Shown here one piece after another: positions 61,508 to 64,000 of a stretch of DNA of 64,000 nt (position 1 is its first letter; every line of letters begins with the position of its first letter). The DNA is from Prescottella agglutinans (GTDB lineage: Bacteria; Actinomycetota; Actinomycetes; Mycobacteriales; Mycobacteriaceae), in the NCBI RefSeq assembly GCF_004011865.1, contig NZ_RKLP01000009.1:215349-279348 (forward strand). Reading direction: 5' to 3'. The translations under genes and the position numbers were made by a program. Below the pieces are notes generated by a model. That model worked only from the letters and a program-made list of their open reading frames with translations, was not told the DNA's origin and ran no database searches.

Positions 61508-61533
61508 AAAGGGAGGCCCTGCGGCCTCCCTTT
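61508..61533. terminator. Bidirectional terminator after DUF2550 gene
   Basis: AAAGGGAGGCC (61508-61518), loop CTGC, GGCCTCCCTTT (61523-61533): a perfect 11-bp stem between the convergent DUF2550 and adenosyltransferase genes, with T/A runs at the stem base on both strands. Confidence 0.9.
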
Positions 61534-61551
61534 CGTCGTTTCCGTGCCGGT

Positions 61552-62130
61552 TCAGGCGTCGCCGCCGGCTCCGGGCTTCCAGAGCACGTCGCCGCCCGGA
61601 TTCGCGAGTCGGCTGACGATGAACAGCAGGTCGGAGAGCCGGTTGAGGTACTTGGCGGGAAGCACGCTCGTGTCGTCGGGGCTGGCCTCGACCGCTGCCC
61701 AGGCCGACCGCTCGGCCCGACGCGCGATGGTGCGCGCGGAGTGCAGGAGGGCACCCAGGGGAGTTCCACCCGGCAGGATGAAGGAATTCAGCGGTTGGAG
61801 GCGCTCGTTGAACGTGTCGCACCAGCCCTCGACCCGGTCGATGTAGGTCTGGGTGACCCGCAGCGGCGGGTACTTGGGTGCGGCGACGATCGGGGTCGAG
61901 AGGTCGGCGCCGGCGTCGAACAGATCGTTCTGGATCTGCCGCAGCACCTCGACGATCTCCTCGGACGGCGCTCCCAACGCGAGTGCGACGCCGATACTCG
62001 CATTCGTTTCGTCGCAGTCCGCGTAGGCAACCAGACGGGGATCATTCTTGGAAACTCGGGAGAAATCGCTCAGCCCGGTGGTTCCGTCGTCGCCGGTCCG
62101 GGTGTAGATCCGCGTCAAATGCACAGCCAT
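61552..62130 (-). CDS. Cob(I)alamin adenosyltransferase, PduO type
   Basis: 192 residues, ATG 62130. ATP-binding N-terminus [16 protein letters not shown], then [42 protein letters not shown] and [13 protein letters not shown]. Attaches the adenosyl group to cob(I)alamin, supplying adenosylcobalamin, for example for methylmalonyl-CoA mutase. That matters here because mmsA and propionyl-CoA metabolism lead to methylmalonyl-CoA. Divergent from murA. Confidence 0.95.
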   Translation of the reverse strand: MAVHLTRIYTRTGDDGTTGLSDFSRVSKNDPRLVAYADCDETNASIGVALALGAPSEEIVEVLRQIQNDLFDAGADLSTPIVAAPKYPPLRVTQTYIDRVEGWCDTFNERLQPLNSFILPGGTPLGALLHSARTIARRAERSAWAAVEASPDDTSVLPAKYLNRLSDLLFIVSRLANPGGDVLWKPGAGGDA

Positions 62131-62185
62131 GGGCTTACGGTACCGCTCAGCGGTGAGGCGGTCGCCGTGGTTAGGCTGTGCGACT

Positions 62186-63445
62186 GTGAGTGAGCGCTTT
62201 CTTGTCACTGGTGGAAACCGACTCGTCGGTGAGGTGCCAGTGGGTGGGGCGAAGAACAGCGTCCTGAAGCTGATGGCCGCGGCGTTGTTGGCCGAGGGCA
62301 CGACTGTCATCAGCAATTGCCCCGACATCCTCGACGTGCCACTGATGGCCGACGTCCTGCGCGGCCTCGGCTGCGAGGTGGTGCTCGAGGGCGACGTCGC
62401 AACCATCACGACGCCGGCGCAGCCGAAGTACCACGCCGACTTCGCCGCGGTTCGGCAGTTCCGCGCCTCGGTATGCGTGCTCGGCCCGCTCGTTGCGCGA
62501 TGCCGGAAGGCGGTCGTCGCACTGCCCGGCGGGGACGCGATCGGATCGCGGCCGCTGGACATGCACCAGTCCGGCCTACGCCTGTTGGGTGCCCACAGCG
62601 AGATCGAACACGGCTGTGTCGTCGCCGAGGCGGACGACCTGCACGGCGCGAACATCCGTCTGGCTTTCCCGTCCGTCGGCGCGACCGAGAACATCCTCAT
62701 GGCCGCGGTCCTCGCCAAGGGGGAGACCGTCATCGACAACGCCGCGCGGGAACCGGAGATCGTCGATCTCTGCAACATGCTGACGCGCATGGGCGCGAAG
62801 ATCGGCGGTGCCGGCTCGACGACTCTCACCATTCGCGGAGTCGATCGACTCCAGCCGACCTCGCATCGAGTGATCGGCGACCGCATCGTCGCCGCGACGT
62901 GGGGCATCGCCGCGGCGATGACGCGGGGCGACGTGTTCGTGCGGGGCGTCAACCCGAAGCACCTGGCGCTGGTTCTCGACAAGCTGCGTGCGGCGGGCTC
63001 GCAGATCAGTCTGGAGGCGGACGGCTTCCGCGTCGTGCAGACGAATCGTCCGCAGGCCGTCAACTTCGCGACGCTGCCGTATCCGGGTTTCCCCACGGAC
63101 CTCCAGCCGATGGCGATCGGTCTCGCCGCGATCGCGGAGGGCACGTCGATGATCACCGAGAACGTCTTCGAGGCGAGGTTCCGCTTCGTCGAAGAGATGA
63201 TTCGGCTCGGCGCGGACGCGCGGACCGACGGCCACCATGCCGTCGTGCGCGGGGTGCAGGAGCTGTCGAGTGCACCGGTGTGGTCGTCCGACATCCGTGC
63301 CGGCGCGGGACTGGTGCTGGCCGGCCTGGTCGCCGACGGTGTCACCGAGGTGCACGACGTCTACCACATCGACCGCGGCTACCCGCGGTTCGTCGAGGAC
63401 CTTGCGGGTCTGGGCGGCGACATTCGTCGAGTGACGGGGGAGTAG
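62186..63445 (+). CDS. murA: UDP-N-acetylglucosamine 1-carboxyvinyltransferase
   Basis: 419 residues, GTG start. EPSP-synthase fold: [27 protein letters not shown], and the active-site loop [14 protein letters not shown]. The residue at position 117 is Asp where E. coli has the fosfomycin-reactive Cys115, as in mycobacteria, so natural fosfomycin resistance is expected. Makes enolpyruvyl-UDP-GlcNAc, the first committed step of peptidoglycan. TAGGCT at 62172-62177 lies 8 nt before GTG; no ribosome site. Confidence 0.97.
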   Translation: MSERFLVTGGNRLVGEVPVGGAKNSVLKLMAAALLAEGTTVISNCPDILDVPLMADVLRGLGCEVVLEGDVATITTPAQPKYHADFAAVRQFRASVCVLGPLVARCRKAVVALPGGDAIGSRPLDMHQSGLRLLGAHSEIEHGCVVAEADDLHGANIRLAFPSVGATENILMAAVLAKGETVIDNAAREPEIVDLCNMLTRMGAKIGGAGSTTLTIRGVDRLQPTSHRVIGDRIVAATWGIAAAMTRGDVFVRGVNPKHLALVLDKLRAAGSQISLEADGFRVVQTNRPQAVNFATLPYPGFPTDLQPMAIGLAAIAEGTSMITENVFEARFRFVEEMIRLGADARTDGHHAVVRGVQELSSAPVWSSDIRAGAGLVLAGLVADGVTEVHDVYHIDRGYPRFVEDLAGLGGDIRRVTGE

Positions 63446-63560
63446 GAGCCGCGGATAGGCGTTGTGCTGGGCGTCACAAATCGCGGTTTTGACGAATCTG
63501 TGGCGTTTCGGGCCGGCCGACCTGGGGAAACGGAGTCGGACGAACGTCCGACCTGGCGGT
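63446..63560. other. Spacer between murA and rRNA promoter region
   Basis: 115 nt without a gene. It contains an additional TTGACG (63489-63494) with no good -10 at 17 nt. The DNA becomes less GC-rich towards the promoters. Confidence 0.6.
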
Positions 63561-63589
63561 TTGACGCTCCGTGAACACTCGCGTAACTT
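63561..63589 (+). promoter_or_regulatory. rRNA operon promoter, upstream copy
   Basis: TTGACG (63561-63566), 17-nt spacer, TAACTT (63584-63589). Best -35 match in the region, 410 nt before the window end. Typical of one of several tandem rrn promoters between murA and 16S in actinobacteria. Confidence 0.75.
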
Positions 63590-63743
63590 ATTCCAGGTCA
63601 GAGCGACACGGACACCGACCCGGACGCGATCTTCACAGGTCAGCGAGGGAAAACGAGGTTGTACGGGGAGCGCCTGGTAATCCGAGTGTGAAACATCCTG
63701 TAGGGTTGTGGAGCGCCTTCGGGTGGCCGAGAAAGTGCCGGAT

Positions 63744-63772
63744 TTGCTTCCGGAACTTGATCGGGTTAGGCT
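63744..63772 (+). promoter_or_regulatory. rRNA operon promoter, downstream copy
   Basis: TTGCTT (63744-63749), 17-nt spacer, TAGGCT (63767-63772). It lies 55 nt before the box A-like element, so a start near 63780 would place the antitermination signal early in the transcript. Confidence 0.7.
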
Positions 63773-63826
63773 TGAACGGTTGCCCCAAAACGAGGAACTG
63801 CAAAGTTTCGAGTGATGGTGTGCGCG

Positions 63827-63843
63827 TGTTCTTTGAGAACTCA
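63827..63843 (+). promoter_or_regulatory. rrn leader antitermination (box A-like) element
   Basis: TGTTCTTTGAGAACTCA is the usual element in actinobacterial rRNA leaders, bound by NusB/NusE in known systems. It is followed by a T-run (63873-63879) and a hairpin at 63886-63909 (CCACTCACC / GGTGGGTGG). Mature 16S rRNA sequence is not reached before position 64000. Confidence 0.75.
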
Positions 63844-64000
63844 ACAGTGTGTCGATGAATGTCAGTGCCAAATTTTTTTGGTACTCCACTCACCATTTTC
63901 GGTGGGTGGGTATTTGCTGGCTGTCTCATTCTTCCGTCTGAGATGGTCAGTGCAAGCTAGTTTGAGTTTTTACGCTAGTGATTTGACTCGATGTCTATGG
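63844..64000 (+). other. rRNA operon leader / processing region
   Basis: Low-GC transcribed leader with the hairpin at 63886-63909 and no coding frame that fits. It should contain the upstream half of the 16S processing stalk. The 16S gene starts beyond the right edge. Confidence 0.65.

Noticed and set aside
63462..63858. Small open frames between murA and the rRNA leader
   Set aside because: They overlap promoters and leader elements, have no ribosome sites and no conserved pattern.

Overview
The window is GC-rich, gene-dense actinobacterial chromosome. Three things point to Rhodococcus or a close relative (Nocardiaceae): an EmbC-type arabinosyltransferase; a MurA with Asp instead of Cys in its active site; and the order argS-lysA-hom-thrC-thrB-rho-rpmE-prfA-prmC-tsaC-wecA-atp operon-murA, which follows the core order known from mycobacteria and rhodococci, with an rRNA operon starting just beyond the right edge. 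I see no insertion sequence, prophage or CRISPR array.

Layout. 1-7 kb: hydrolases and small regulator/effector pairs (M20 amidohydrolase cut by the window edge, SRPBCC protein, SnoaL-like protein with a divergent XRE regulator, TAP-like lipoprotein, Ntn amide hydrolase, Tat-exported sulfatase). 7.1-13.8 kb: a translationally coupled valine/isobutyrate catabolic operon (mmsA, two acyl-CoA dehydrogenases, 3-hydroxyisobutyryl-CoA hydrolase, mmsB, enoyl-CoA hydratase). 13.9-15.8 kb: MFS exporter and MarR regulator. 15.9-20.4 kb: an unusual locus in which a KAS III / SDR / phosphotransferase-fold / CaiB-like operon is flanked by two very small paralogous genes, each for a 28-residue amphipathic peptide and each behind the same conserved upstream box. 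20.5-30.2 kb: an alpha/beta hydrolase, then a sulfation locus: a sulfotransferase-SDR-hypothetical operon, an IclR regulator, and cysD-cysNC-cysQ, which make PAPS and remove PAP. The same palindrome (GGTACA-N4-TGTACC) lies in front of both operons. 30.2-39.1 kb: an HhH protein, an ArsR/AHSA1 pair, Emb, an F420-type oxidoreductase, a membrane protein, tRNA-Arg(CCG), and DUF305/DUF3105 proteins. 39.2-63.4 kb: core genes (argS, lysA, hom, thrC, thrB, rho, rpmE, prfA, prmC, tsaC, wecA, atpIBEFHAGDC, a DUF2550 protein, pduO-type adenosyltransferase, murA). 63.45-64 kb: rRNA operon promoters and leader; the 16S gene itself is not reached.

How they work together. The most interesting readings are (a) a self-contained, IclR-controlled sulfation module that couples a sulfotransferase to its own PAPS supply and PAP removal, including a CysQ fused to a second domain, and (b) the twin 28-residue peptide genes around an acyl-transfer-type operon. 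Several genes have a TANNNT -10-like hexamer 6-8 nt before the start codon, which suggests leaderless transcripts.
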